Shown one piece after another: positions 1 to 7,753 of a DNA stretch of 64,000 nt. Origin of the DNA: Arthrobacter luteolus NBRC 107841. GTDB taxonomy: Bacteria > Actinomycetota > Actinomycetes > Actinomycetales > Micrococcaceae. The stretch lies in assembly GCF_001552075.1 (NCBI RefSeq), contig NZ_BCQM01000002.1:124001-188000 (forward strand), written 5' to 3'. A model generated the notes under the pieces. The model saw only the letters and a program-made list of their open reading frames with translations, had not been told where the DNA came from and made no database searches. The stretch's first letter is position 1. Each line of letters starts with the position of its first letter. The position numbers and the translations under genes were made by a program.

Positions 1-2
1 TG

Positions 3-506
3 CGTTCGATCCTGGCCCCGGTGCTGCTGATCCTGACGGTGATGCTCTCCTTCGGGGCAACACTGGGAATCTCGGCCCTGGTCTTCAACTACGTACTGGA
101 TTTCCCGGGCGCGGATCCGGCCGTGCCGCTCTACGGGTTCATCTTCCTGGTGGCCCTGGGCGTGGACTACAACATCTTCCTGATGACCCGCGTCCGCGAG
201 GAAAGCCTGATTCACGGCACCCGCAACGGAGTGATCCGAGGCCTGATGATCACCGGCGGCGTGATTACCTCGGCCGGCATCGTGCTGGCAGCGACTTTCG
301 CGGCCCTGGGCGTGATCCCAGTGCTGTTCCTGGCACAGATCGCGTTCATCGTTTCCTTCGGGGTGCTGCTGGACACGCTGGTGGTGCGCTCGCTGCTGGT
401 TCCCGCACTGTCCTACGACATCGGCCAGCGGATCTGGTGGCCTTCCAAACTGGCTAGACTCTCCACACCCGATACGCCGGACAAGACCACCGCCGACTCC
501 CGATAA
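3..506 (+). CDS. MMPL/RND family transporter, C-terminal part (5' end outside window)
   Basis: The reading frame is open from the first bases of the window, so the GTG at 21 is internal and the true start lies upstream. About 168 residues remain. They hold the last cluster of membrane segments of an MMPL (RND superfamily) exporter: a segment beginning VLLILTVMLSFGATLG, the family-typical stretch LVALGVDYNIFLMTRVREE, a segment ITSAGIVLAATFAAL, and a final segment ending LVVRSLLVPAL before a short polar tail. In this family the GVDYNIFL region belongs to the charged transmembrane helices used in proton coupling. The substrate cannot be read from this fragment; actinobacterial relatives export lipids or drugs. 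The stop lies 10 bp before the chorismate mutase start, so the two may be cotranscribed. Confidence 0.9.
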   Translation, partial: RSILAPVLLILTVMLSFGATLGISALVFNYVLDFPGADPAVPLYGFIFLVALGVDYNIFLMTRVREESLIHGTRNGVIRGLMITGGVITSAGIVLAATFAALGVIPVLFLAQIAFIVSFGVLLDTLVVRSLLVPALSYDIGQRIWWPSKLARLSTPDTPDKTTADSR

Positions 507-516
507 GCTGGAACAC

Positions 517-858
517 ATGGCCGAAACAGCAGAAACAGACCCCATGACCGAACAGCTCGACGCCGTGCGCACTGCGATAGACGAGATTGACGAAGAGATT
601 GTGGCGCTGATCTGGCGCCGGGAAAGGCTGGTCCGGCTCGCCGGAGGACTCAAGGACGACGACGCCCAGGTCCTGGCCAGGGACCGGGTCGACGAAGTTA
701 TCACCCACGTCCGCCAGGCCGCCGAAGCGCAGGACCAGGACTCCACAGTGGTGGAGCGGACCTACCGGGCGATGATCGATGCCTTCATCGAATACGAGCT
801 GCGGACCCGCCGCGAAGACGAGGCCCAGGCGCGTCTGGACGCGTTCAGCCGCAGCTAG
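517..858 (+). CDS. Chorismate mutase, AroQ class
   Basis: A 113-residue, all-helical protein with the AroQ pattern: LDAVRTAIDEIDEEIVALI, then RRERLVRLAGGLK, then LARDRVDEVI. The arginine of RRERLV and the lysine of GLK fall where the active-site Arg28 and Lys39 of the E. coli enzyme fall. The third conserved block is usually REAEV but reads DRVDEV here, so the glutamate is displaced. The length fits the short cytoplasmic actinobacterial mutases that convert chorismate to prephenate and are activated by DAHP synthase. Translation could start at ATG 517 or at ATG 544 (MTEQLDAV); no strong ribosome site separates them. A hairpin follows before the convergent CoA-transferase gene. Confidence 0.85.
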   Translation: MAETAETDPMTEQLDAVRTAIDEIDEEIVALIWRRERLVRLAGGLKDDDAQVLARDRVDEVITHVRQAAEAQDQDSTVVERTYRAMIDAFIEYELRTRREDEAQARLDAFSRS

Positions 859-863
859 CGGGA

Positions 864-911
864 AAGCCCTTCTGGGGAGGCTGGGGGAGCACCCTGCCTC
901 CCCAGCGGCTT
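864..911. terminator. Hairpin between convergent chorismate mutase and CoA-transferase genes
   Basis: Perfect 10-bp arms CTGGGGAGGC (872-881) and GCCTCCCCAG (896-905), extended by an outer AAGCC/GGCTT pair. It lies between two converging genes and can end transcription from both sides. There is no long T run, which is common in high-GC actinobacteria. Confidence 0.6.
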
Positions 912-913
912 GT

Positions 914-2239
914 CTACTGCCATTCCGGAAGTGCTGAACCCAGCGGCGCGGCCGGAACATCCCAGCCCATTTGCGGGCTGCCGCCCTTCGGTTCGAACAC
1001 CAGCGGCGGGTAGAGCCGCTGACCGGGACCCCAATGGGTCTGTTCGGCAGCCAGAGGCAGATTCATCGCCGGGGATGAATCTGCTGCGCCGTACGCAGTC
1101 CGGCGGGTCTTCCAGGGTGGAGGAACGGGCGGACGCCCGTCGGCTGCCCGCTGCAGCTCCACAGCCGTCCGGGCCAGGGAAAGCCGAGCCGCGTGCACCT
1201 CACCGTTCAGCCGCCTCGTCCAGGACCGCACAGCGGCGGCTGCGGCGAGGTATCCGGTGGCGTGATCCAGTGCCTGGACCGGAAGCGGCCGGGGCGCATC
1301 CGCCGCAGCCCAGGCCATCCCGGCGTCGGCAATTCCGGAACTCATCTGCACCAGCGAATCGAACCCCCGCCGGCTCCGCCACGGTCCCGTCCAGCCATAA
1401 GCATTAACCGCTACGGTGACAATCCCGGGATGCAGCTGCTGGATCCGGTGCTCGTCCAGGCCGAGTCCGGCGAGCGCACCGGGGCGGTAACCGTGCACCA
1501 CGATGTCTGCCCCGGCAAGCAGTTCACGGATCTTCGCGGCTCCCTGGGGGCTGCGGAGGTCCAGCCGGGCACAGTGTTTACCCACGGTCATTTCAGGTTC
1601 CAGGGCCGGTTCATTCCAGCCCGGCGGGTCGATCCGCAGCACGTCGGCACCGAAACCGGCCAGGAACCGGGTGGCGACCGGCCCGGCAATCACCCGCGTC
1701 AGGTCCAGGACCCGGACGCCCCGCAGCGGCCGCTCTACGGTACCCGCGGAGCTCACCGGTGCCGCCGGCCGCCGCCGCGACCAGCCGACCAGGGGCTCAC
1801 CCGCCACCGCCTGGCCCTGCGGATGGCCCAGCCACTGCTCTGCGGTGAGCATCCTGGCGGCACAGCCTCCGGCCTCCACAACGGCGTCTTCCAGTTCTTC
1901 GCCCTTCCAAGGCCGGACCGCGAGTTCGGCGGCACCGGCGTCGGCCCCGTCCGGCAGACCCAGCACTGCGAGCGCCGCCGCCCGGTGATGCGGGGCGTTC
2001 GTATGCAGCCGGATCCAGCCGTCGGCGCAGGGATAGTCGCGGGACAGGGCATCCCAGGGTGAGGGGAGGTCCCAGCCGGCCGGCTGGAACGAGCCAGCGA
2101 ACCACGCCCGGGACAGAGCTGGATCAGCTGAGACGGATACCGGAGCGCCGGTCATCGATTCCGCCAGTTCAGCTACCGCACTTCCGGCCGCAGCCACAGC
2201 GGCCGCGGCGAAGGAACGCACCGGATAGCACGATTCCAT
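914..2239 (-). CDS. CoA transferase, family III (CaiB/BaiF)
   Basis: A 441-residue protein. From about residue 165 it has the classic family III N-terminal signature: LRGVRVLDLTRVIAGPVATR, GADVLRID, a run RLDLRSPQGAAKIRELLAGADIVVHGYRPGAL, then YGWTGPWRSRRGFDSLVQ. These enzymes move CoA between acyl groups through an aspartyl-CoA thioester. Residues 1-160 (for example CADGWIRLHTNAPHH and MLTAEQWLGHPQGQAV) resemble the part that normally lies at the C-terminal end of the family, so the domain order looks permuted or derived from a fused double-domain protein. The substrate is unknown. It starts at ATG 2239, divergent from the gene at 2424. Confidence 0.8.
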   Translation of the reverse strand: MESCYPVRSFAAAAVAAAGSAVAELAESMTGAPVSVSADPALSRAWFAGSFQPAGWDLPSPWDALSRDYPCADGWIRLHTNAPHHRAAALAVLGLPDGADAGAAELAVRPWKGEELEDAVVEAGGCAARMLTAEQWLGHPQGQAVAGEPLVGWSRRRPAAPVSSAGTVERPLRGVRVLDLTRVIAGPVATRFLAGFGADVLRIDPPGWNEPALEPEMTVGKHCARLDLRSPQGAAKIRELLAGADIVVHGYRPGALAGLGLDEHRIQQLHPGIVTVAVNAYGWTGPWRSRRGFDSLVQMSSGIADAGMAWAAADAPRPLPVQALDHATGYLAAAAAVRSWTRRLNGEVHAARLSLARTAVELQRAADGRPPVPPPWKTRRTAYGAADSSPAMNLPLAAEQTHWGPGQRLYPPLVFEPKGGSPQMGWDVPAAPLGSALPEWQ

Positions 2240-2423
2240 AAGCCCGCTCCGCTCGGTTTTTGAGGTGGTGCCAGGGTTTTGAGCCAGTGCCAGTAGGCTA
2301 CGTCACGGGTCCGACGACGGACAGCCGTAAGCGGCGGGTGATACCGGCCCGCAAACCGCGGCGGGCACCAACCCGCGGCCACGCTGAGCGTGGCCGGACG
2401 GGTGAAGACTGGAGGGGGCAACG

Positions 2424-3170
2424 GTGGCGGCAGGGAAGGTCCCGGGTACGGGACAGGGAACGGATACAGGTACGGGTACGGGTACAGGTACGGGAACGGG
2501 CGACGGCGGTGCCTCCAACCGGTGGAAGGCCGTGGCAGCGGCGCTCGCCGATGACCGGAGGCTGGGGCTGTACGCTCGGATCATCACCGCGGCGAACACC
2601 GGTGTTCCCCTGCAGGGTGCCGGTCTGGACCGTGCGGAGGCCAAATCCCTGGCCGCGCTGGAAAAGGCCGGACTGGTATCCACCGCTGAAGACGGATCCC
2701 TCCGGGCGGATTCCGTCATTTACCGGAATCTTTTGGCCACGGGCCGGCAACCTGCGGTTTCCTCGCCGCTGCGCCTGCTCACTCCCGGCCGTGCGGGCAG
2801 TCTTCCGGCCCGGCGGACGGACCGGCTGGAGCTGCTGCATCATCTGGCCGGGGAAGTATTCTCGCGCCACGGCTCACTGGGGGCGGGGGCTGACGAACCT
2901 GCCCCGTCCGAGGACGCTCCGGCCACATCTTCCGGAGCTGGCCCTGCTGAGGCTGGCCCTGCTGGCGCTGATCTGCCCCGGGCTGATCCTGCCGGTTCAC
3001 CCGCACGGCTGACCGAGGCGGAAGTTACCTCCCGCCTGGCCGAATACTCAGAGGACCCGGCGATGGTGCGCCGGGCGATGGTGGATGAGGGAATCGTCCG
3101 CCGCAGCCCCGACGGTTCGCGGTATTGGCTGGCACGCCCCCGCCCGGCGGACGGAATGGAATTCGCTTAA
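2424..3170 (+). CDS. DUF2087 domain protein with N-terminal helix-turn-helix-like region
   Basis: A 248-residue protein starting at GTG 2424 behind a strong purine-rich site (ggaggggg, 2411-2418). Residues 8-26 are a Gly-Thr dipeptide run encoded by hexamer repeats. Residues 30-100 (RWKAVAAALADDRRLGLYARII ... LAALEKAGLVSTAEDGSL) look like a winged-helix DNA-binding region of ArsR type. An Ala/Pro/Gly-rich linker follows. The C-terminus (LTEAEVTSRLAEYSEDPAMVRRAMVDEGIVRRSPDGSRYWL) matches DUF2087, which is found at the end of small transcriptional regulators. A regulatory role is therefore likely but inferred. The nearest candidate targets are the two exporter genes downstream, from which it is separated by a hairpin. 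Confidence 0.7.
   Translation: MAAGKVPGTGQGTDTGTGTGTGTGTGDGGASNRWKAVAAALADDRRLGLYARIITAANTGVPLQGAGLDRAEAKSLAALEKAGLVSTAEDGSLRADSVIYRNLLATGRQPAVSSPLRLLTPGRAGSLPARRTDRLELLHHLAGEVFSRHGSLGAGADEPAPSEDAPATSSGAGPAEAGPAGADLPRADPAGSPARLTEAEVTSRLAEYSEDPAMVRRAMVDEGIVRRSPDGSRYWLARPRPADGMEFA
2445..2498 (+). repeat. GGTACG-type hexamer microsatellite inside the DUF2087 gene
   Basis: Nine head-to-tail 6-bp units related to GGTACG, encoding the Gly-Thr run near the N-terminus of the gene at 2424. Because the unit is a multiple of three, copy changes keep the frame. Confidence 0.8.
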
Positions 3171-3180
3171 TCTGACCGGC

Positions 3181-3215
3181 ACGGCGCATCCCTCAGGCTT
3201 GATTGGGTGCGCCGT
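3181..3215 (+). terminator. Terminator-like hairpin after the DUF2087 gene
   Basis: ACGGCGCATCCC (3181-3192) can pair with GGGTGCGCCGT (3205-3215) with one bulged T. It lies 10 bp after the stop at 3170 and before the exporter pair, which suggests the exporters have their own promoter. Confidence 0.5.
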
Positions 3216-3292
3216 TGACTCTGGCGGGCTGCGGGCTTCTGATGGAAGGTGCGTCCTGTTCCAGATAGCGGCTCGGCTCCCAGGAGGCGTCC

Positions 3293-5119
3293 ATGACACG
3301 GTTTTTCGCCCACAACACGGACCCGGCCCATCCAGCGACCAAAACTGCCACGGATCTAGGCTCTCCCGCGCCCTGCGACCGCGACCCACACGCTCCCTAC
3401 GCCCAGGCAGGCACCGCAACCGCAACCGAAGTGCGGCCGGAAGCCAAGGGGCCGCCCGCTGCGCCCGAACAGGCTGCGCCCGAACAGGCTGCCCCCGATC
3501 AGGCTGCCCCCGATCAGGCTGCCCCCGATCAGGTGGCGCCCGAACATGCGGCTCCACCAGAGCCCCCCGCCTCCACAGCGCCGTCCGGAAGCGCCCAGGC
3601 TCCGCATTCGCGGCGGCAGCTGGCCCTGATCTTCAGCGGACTGATCATGGCAGTGCTGATTTCCTCCCTGGACCAGACGATCGTTTCCACGGCACTGCCA
3701 ACGATCGTCGGGGACCTGCACGGGCTGGACCACCTGTCCTGGGTGATCACCGCCTACCTGCTGACCTCCACCATCGGGTTACCGATCTACGGGAAGCTCG
3801 GAGACCTGCTGGGACGCAAGAGTATTTTCGTGTTCGCGATCATTGTTTTCCTGCTGGGGTCCGCGTTGTCCGGGCAGGCGAACAGCATGGCGGAACTTAT
3901 TACCTACCGGGCCCTGCAGGGTGTCGGCGGCGGCGGCCTGATGATCGGAGCGCAGGCCATCATCGGTGACATCGTTCCGGCCCGCCAGCGCGGTCGGTAC
4001 ATGGGTTTGATCGGCGCAGCGTTCGGCGTCGCTTCCGTCAGCGGACCGTTGCTGGGCGGCTACCTGACCGAATACTGGTCCTGGCGCTGGGTCTTCTACA
4101 TCAACCTGCCGCTTGGCGCCATCGCCCTGGCCCTGATCATCACCTCGCTGCACCTGCCCAAGCGCAGCGTTTCGGAGGTCAAGCTGGATTATGCGGGAGC
4201 TGCGCTGCTGGCAGTCGCCAGTGCCGCGCTGGTGGCTATTACCAGCTGGGGCGGCACCACCTACGCCTGGACCTCACCGACCATCCTGGGCCTAGGCGCC
4301 GCTGCCGCTGCCGCCATTGCCGCGTTCATCCCGGTGGAGCTCCGGGCCGCGGAACCGATCCTGCCGCTGCGGCTGTTCAGGATCCGTAACTTTGTGATCT
4401 GCACACTCGTGGGCCTGGCAGTGGGCCTGGCGATGTTCGGCAGCATTTCCTATTTGCCAACCTTCCTGCAGATGGTCAACGGAGCCAGCGCCACGATGTC
4501 CGGCCTGATGATGCTGCCTATGACGGCGGGCCTTTTGGCCACTTCGATCGGCACCGGGCAGCTGATTTCCCGGACCGGGCGGTACAAGATCTATCCGATC
4601 CTGGGAGCGGCCGTGATGATCATTGGCCTGCTGCTGCTCTCCCGCATTTCCGCCACCAGCCCGTACTGGTTCACTGCCGTCGGAATGTTCGTGCTGGGCC
4701 TGGGGATTGGAGCCCTGATGCAGAACGTGGTGCTGATCGTGCAGAACAGCGTGCCGGCCCGGGACATGGGCACCGGAGTCTCTTCGGCCAACTATTTCCG
4801 GCAGATCGGCGGGACCCTCGGCATCGCGGTATACGGGTCGGTGTTTATTTCCCGGCTCAACAGCCATCTGGCGGATGCTCCGGAGTCCGCCCGGAGCGTG
4901 ACCAGCCAGGGGCTGAACTCAATCAGTCCCGAGCAGCTGAAGGCGCTGCCGGTCCCGGTGCGGGAGTTTATTGCCGGCGCGTTTGGGAGCGCACTGCCCC
5001 CGGTCTTCCTGCTGGGCATCCCCGCGCTGGGCGCCGCGTTTGTGCTGGCGCTGTTTATCCGGGCGATTCCGCTTTCAACCGAGGCGCACGTACAGCTGGA
5101 CAAGGAGGCAGGAAACTGA
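3293..5119 (+). CDS. MFS drug exporter, DHA2 family (14 TM), first of a tandem pair
   Basis: A 608-residue integral membrane protein of the EmrB/QacA (DHA2) type, which exports drugs in exchange for protons. The transport domain begins near residue 108 (RRQLALIFSGLIMAVLISSL). It shows the DHA2 signature SLDQTIVSTALPTIVGDL, motif A (GKLGDLLGRK), and the motif C-like GAAFGVASVSGPLLGG followed by WSWRWVFYINLP. AGGAGG sits five bases before ATG 3293, so the roughly 105-residue cytoplasmic N-terminal tail is real. It contains six AAP(E/D)Q units. Its stop overlaps the start of the next gene (TGATG), giving translational coupling. The substrate cannot be predicted. Confidence 0.9.
   Translation: MTRFFAHNTDPAHPATKTATDLGSPAPCDRDPHAPYAQAGTATATEVRPEAKGPPAAPEQAAPEQAAPDQAAPDQAAPDQVAPEHAAPPEPPASTAPSGSAQAPHSRRQLALIFSGLIMAVLISSLDQTIVSTALPTIVGDLHGLDHLSWVITAYLLTSTIGLPIYGKLGDLLGRKSIFVFAIIVFLLGSALSGQANSMAELITYRALQGVGGGGLMIGAQAIIGDIVPARQRGRYMGLIGAAFGVASVSGPLLGGYLTEYWSWRWVFYINLPLGAIALALIITSLHLPKRSVSEVKLDYAGAALLAVASAALVAITSWGGTTYAWTSPTILGLGAAAAAAIAAFIPVELRAAEPILPLRLFRIRNFVICTLVGLAVGLAMFGSISYLPTFLQMVNGASATMSGLMMLPMTAGLLATSIGTGQLISRTGRYKIYPILGAAVMIIGLLLLSRISATSPYWFTAVGMFVLGLGIGALMQNVVLIVQNSVPARDMGTGVSSANYFRQIGGTLGIAVYGSVFISRLNSHLADAPESARSVTSQGLNSISPEQLKALPVPVREFIAGAFGSALPPVFLLGIPALGAAFVLALFIRAIPLSTEAHVQLDKEAGN
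3458..3547 (+). repeat. Six 15-bp tandem units encoding AAP(E/D)Q
   Basis: Six contiguous units: two of the type gctgcgcccgaacag, three of gctgcccccgatcag and one diverged copy. They lie in the N-terminal tail of the first DHA2 exporter and encode a charged, proline-containing extension. Confidence 0.9.
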
Positions 5120-7101
5120 TGGCCAAACGGGTATCCGGGGTACATCGGGCAGCGCCCGTCCCCAAGAGCAGTGTCAGGTTTCCCGGCCAGCGGACCACGC
5201 GGCGGTCGGCTCCGGCTCATGCCGCGCCCGCTCCCCGCGGGTCCGCCGACCGCCTGCCCCCGCCGTATCCGCATCCGGAGCCAGCGGCCGCGGCCGGACA
5301 GCTGCGTTCCGGAGCCGCCGCTGTTTCCTGGCGGACTGCACCGGCCAAAACGCCCCGGCACCGCAAAACACCGGAGGAGCTGCAGGTTGAGGCCAGCGGG
5401 TCCGTGGTCCAGGCCGGTATGTCCCCGGGGAGCGGCGTGTCTTCAGGCAGCGCACTGGCTTCAAGGAATGCAGCGGCTTCAGGCAGCGCACTGGCTTCCG
5501 GCAGTACAGCCACAGCCCGGACAGCCCGTACTGCCCGCACCGCCGGCACTCCCAAAGGGCCGCAGGGGCCGGGAGATCCGGCAGGGGACACCGGGGCAAA
5601 CCGCGGCCGGACCCTTGCCTTTACCGGACTGCTGCTCTCGGTTCTGCTCGCTGCCCTGGACCAGACGATCGTCGCAACCGCCCTTCCGACCATCGTGGGC
5701 GACCTCAACGGGCTGGAGCACCTGTCCTGGGTGGTGACGGCCTACATCCTCGCCGCCACCATCGGGCTGCCGATCTACGGCAAGCTCGGTGACCTCTACG
5801 GGCGCAAGAACATCTTCATCTTTGCGATCGCGGTGTTCCTGCTTGGCTCCGTGCTGTCCGGGCTGGCGCAGAACATGGGCCAGCTGATCGCCTTCCGGGC
5901 ACTGCAGGGCATCGGCGGCGGCGGGCTGATGATCGGAGCGCAGGCGATCATCGGTGACCTGGTCTCCCCGCGGGAACGCGGCCGCTACATGGGGCTGATC
6001 GGCGCGGCGTTCGGCATCGCTTCGGTCGGCGGACCGCTGCTGGGCGGGTGGATCACCGATTCCTGGTCCTGGCGCTGGGTCTTCTACATCAACGTGCCGA
6101 TCGGCGCAGTGGCGCTCGCCGTCGTCATCTCCTCCCTGCACCTGCCCAAACAGCAGGGACGGCGGCCGCGGCTGGACTACCCGGGCGCCGTGCTGCTGGC
6201 GGCGGCATCGGCGGCGCTGGTGCTGGTCACCAGCTGGGGAGGAACCACCTACGAGTGGTCCAGTCCGCAGATCCTCGGGCTTTCCGCGCTCGCCGTCATC
6301 GCCGCAGGCCTGTTCGTCTGGCAGGAAACCCGCGCTGCCGAACCGATCCTGCCGCTGCGGCTATTCCGGCTGCGGAACTTCCTGGTTCCCGTGCTGGCGG
6401 GCATCGGCGTCGGAATCGCCATGTTCTCCACGATTTCCTACCTGCCCACCTTCCTGCAGATGGTCAACGGGGCCAGCGCCACGCAGTCGGGGCTGATGAT
6501 GCTGCCGATGATGGGCGGGCTGCTGCTGACCTCGATCGGCACCGGGCAGCTGATTTCCCGCACGGGCCGGTACAAGGCCTATCCCGTGGCGGGGTTCGCG
6601 GTGGTGGTGGCCGGGCTGCTGCTGCTGTCCCGGATTTCGGATACGACGCCGTACTGGTTCACCGCAGTGGGTATGGCGGTGCTGGGCATGGGCATCGGAG
6701 CCCTGCTGCAGAACCTGGTGCTGATTGTGCAGAACAGTGTTCCCGGGCAGGACATGGGGACGGCGATCTCCGCGGCGAACTACTTCCGGCAGATTGCGGC
6801 GTCCTTTGGAATCGCCGCATTTGGCTCGATCTTCATCAACCGGCTGACTGACCAGCTGGCCGCAGTGCCGGGCGGGGCAGCTGCGGTAGTTCCAGGCGGG
6901 AGCATCAACTCCCTGAGCCCGGACCTGCTCCGCAGCCTGCCGCCGCCGGTCCAGGAGGCCATCGCAGCGGCATTCGGTCAGGCAATGCCCCCGATTTTCC
7001 TGCTGAGCGTACCGATTGCGGCAGCAGGCGCTGTGCTGTGCCTGTTTGTCCGGGAGATCCCGCTCTCCTCCCAGTCACGTGTGGAAGCGGCTGCGGAGTA
7101 G
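5119..7101 (+). CDS. MFS drug exporter, DHA2 family (14 TM), second of a tandem pair
   Basis: A 660-residue paralogue of the preceding exporter, starting at ATG 5119 that overlaps the upstream TGA. The membrane domain starts near residue 168 (RGRTLAFTGLLLSVLLAAL). It repeats the same motifs: ALDQTIVATALPTIVGDL, GKLGDLYGRK, GAAFGIASVGGPLLGG and WSWRWVFYINVP. Long stretches of the two transport domains are nearly identical, for instance TFLQMVNGASAT and LTSIGTGQLISRTGRYK, pointing to local gene duplication. The N-terminal tail of about 165 residues is different and also low-complexity (repeated ASGSALAS and TART units). The pair could work as a heteromer or as two pumps with overlapping substrates; the sequence does not tell which. 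Confidence 0.88.
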   Translation: MAKRVSGVHRAAPVPKSSVRFPGQRTTRRSAPAHAAPAPRGSADRLPPPYPHPEPAAAAGQLRSGAAAVSWRTAPAKTPRHRKTPEELQVEASGSVVQAGMSPGSGVSSGSALASRNAAASGSALASGSTATARTARTARTAGTPKGPQGPGDPAGDTGANRGRTLAFTGLLLSVLLAALDQTIVATALPTIVGDLNGLEHLSWVVTAYILAATIGLPIYGKLGDLYGRKNIFIFAIAVFLLGSVLSGLAQNMGQLIAFRALQGIGGGGLMIGAQAIIGDLVSPRERGRYMGLIGAAFGIASVGGPLLGGWITDSWSWRWVFYINVPIGAVALAVVISSLHLPKQQGRRPRLDYPGAVLLAAASAALVLVTSWGGTTYEWSSPQILGLSALAVIAAGLFVWQETRAAEPILPLRLFRLRNFLVPVLAGIGVGIAMFSTISYLPTFLQMVNGASATQSGLMMLPMMGGLLLTSIGTGQLISRTGRYKAYPVAGFAVVVAGLLLLSRISDTTPYWFTAVGMAVLGMGIGALLQNLVLIVQNSVPGQDMGTAISAANYFRQIAASFGIAAFGSIFINRLTDQLAAVPGGAAAVVPGGSINSLSPDLLRSLPPPVQEAIAAAFGQAMPPIFLLSVPIAAAGAVLCLFVREIPLSSQSRVEAAAE

Positions 7102-7218
7102 CGGGGCCGGGCAGTTTCCCCTGATCAGCCCGGAAGGCATCCTCAGGCATCGGGCAGGTTCCCACCAGGTTCCTAGGGGGCGCCGTGCCGATTGTCAGAC
7201 TGCAGTCGTACACTGGAG

Positions 7219-7238
7219 ATTCGAATATATGTTCGAAT
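7219..7238 (+). promoter_or_regulatory. LexA/SOS box
   Basis: The core TCGAATATATGTTCGA (7221-7236) differs at one base from the actinobacterial SOS consensus TCGAAC-N4-GTTCGA. The palindrome extends to 20 bp with a single mismatched pair. It lies 191 bp before a DUF6504-like gene and dnaE2, whose homologues are LexA-controlled in mycobacteria. This makes DNA-damage induction of the operon very likely. Confidence 0.85.
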
Positions 7239-7274
7239 ACATCATGTTCCCGTTTATGCTCCTGGCCTCCGGCA

Positions 7275-7310
7275 GATCCGGCCGATCCGGCCGATCCGGC
7301 CGATCAGGCT
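7275..7310 (+). repeat. 9-bp tandem repeat (gatccggcc)
   Basis: Three perfect copies of gatccggcc followed by a diverged fourth copy, 37 bp downstream of the SOS box. Confidence 0.9.
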
Positions 7311-7330
7311 GTCGGGGCGGGCATGGACAG

Positions 7331-7430
7331 GACGGGCAAAGTGACGGGCAAAGTGACTGGCATATTGACGGACATAGTGGCCGGCAATGCGACGGGCACA
7401 GTAATTGACAGGCACAGTGAGGGGCAGCCG
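7331..7430 (+). repeat. 12-bp degenerate tandem repeat (consensus gacgggcaaagt)
   Basis: Six contiguous 12-bp units at 7331-7402 (the first two identical), a 4-bp interruption, then two more related units ending at the start codon of the next gene. The last unit supplies the GAGGGG ribosome site of the DUF6504-like gene. Confidence 0.8.
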
Positions 7431-7741
7431 TGGGACTTTTCAGTGAATCGATAGAGGTGGTGTGCTCGCCTGCGGGTATTCCGCTGCGGCTTTCCTGGCA
7501 GGGAAGGACCTACAAGGTAGCCGCCCATCCGGTGCGCTGGTACGAACGGCGCAGCTGGTGGGAGGAGGAACCCCGGGCAGAGCGCGGACACGGGCCCGGC
7601 CTGGTGGACTCGGAGATCTGGCGGGTCCAGGCACGGCTGAACCACCGCTCAGCCCTGCGCACCCTGGATATCTCCCGGCAGGTTGCCTCGGATACCTGGC
7701 GGCTGATCCGCGTCCACGACGCCCTGCGGGAAAGCGCCTAG
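7430..7741 (+). CDS. DUF6504-like small protein linked to dnaE2
   Basis: A 103-residue soluble protein starting at GTG 7430 behind GAGGGG (7419-7424). The centre (GIPLRLSWQGRTYKVAAHPVRWYERRSWW) resembles DUF6504 proteins, which in actinobacteria sit beside imuB or dnaE2. The C-terminal half (EIWRVQARLNHR ... ASDTWRLIRVHDALR) is rich in Arg and Trp. It ends 12 bp before dnaE2 and lies downstream of the SOS box, so it is probably coexpressed with the polymerase. Its biochemical function is unknown; a role in the damage-tolerance complex is inferred from context only. Confidence 0.65.
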   Translation: MGLFSESIEVVCSPAGIPLRLSWQGRTYKVAAHPVRWYERRSWWEEEPRAERGHGPGLVDSEIWRVQARLNHRSALRTLDISRQVASDTWRLIRVHDALRESA

Positions 7742-7753
7742 CGTCCCCGTGCC

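Larger units (their letters stand above)
7102..7429 (+). other. Gene-free leader region upstream of the SOS-type operon
   Basis: This 328-bp stretch between the exporter pair and the DUF6504-like gene holds a LexA-type palindrome (7219-7238), a 9-bp repeat array (7275-7310) and a 12-bp repeat array (7331-7430). A TACACT hexamer just upstream of the palindrome (7209-7214) could serve as a -10 box, but no well-spaced -35 box goes with it. Open frames crossing the region only translate the repeats and look non-coding. Confidence 0.6.

Noticed and set aside
1193-2062. 289-codon plus-strand frame opposite the CoA-transferase
   Set aside because: It is an antisense shadow of a clear family III CoA-transferase gene and is rich in Pro, Arg and Gly, as expected from such shadows at high GC.
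7185-7454. Open frame covering the SOS box and the 12-bp repeats (89 codons)
   Set aside because: It only translates repeat DNA, has no ribosome site, overlaps the DUF6504-like gene in another frame and would place the LexA box inside a coding region.
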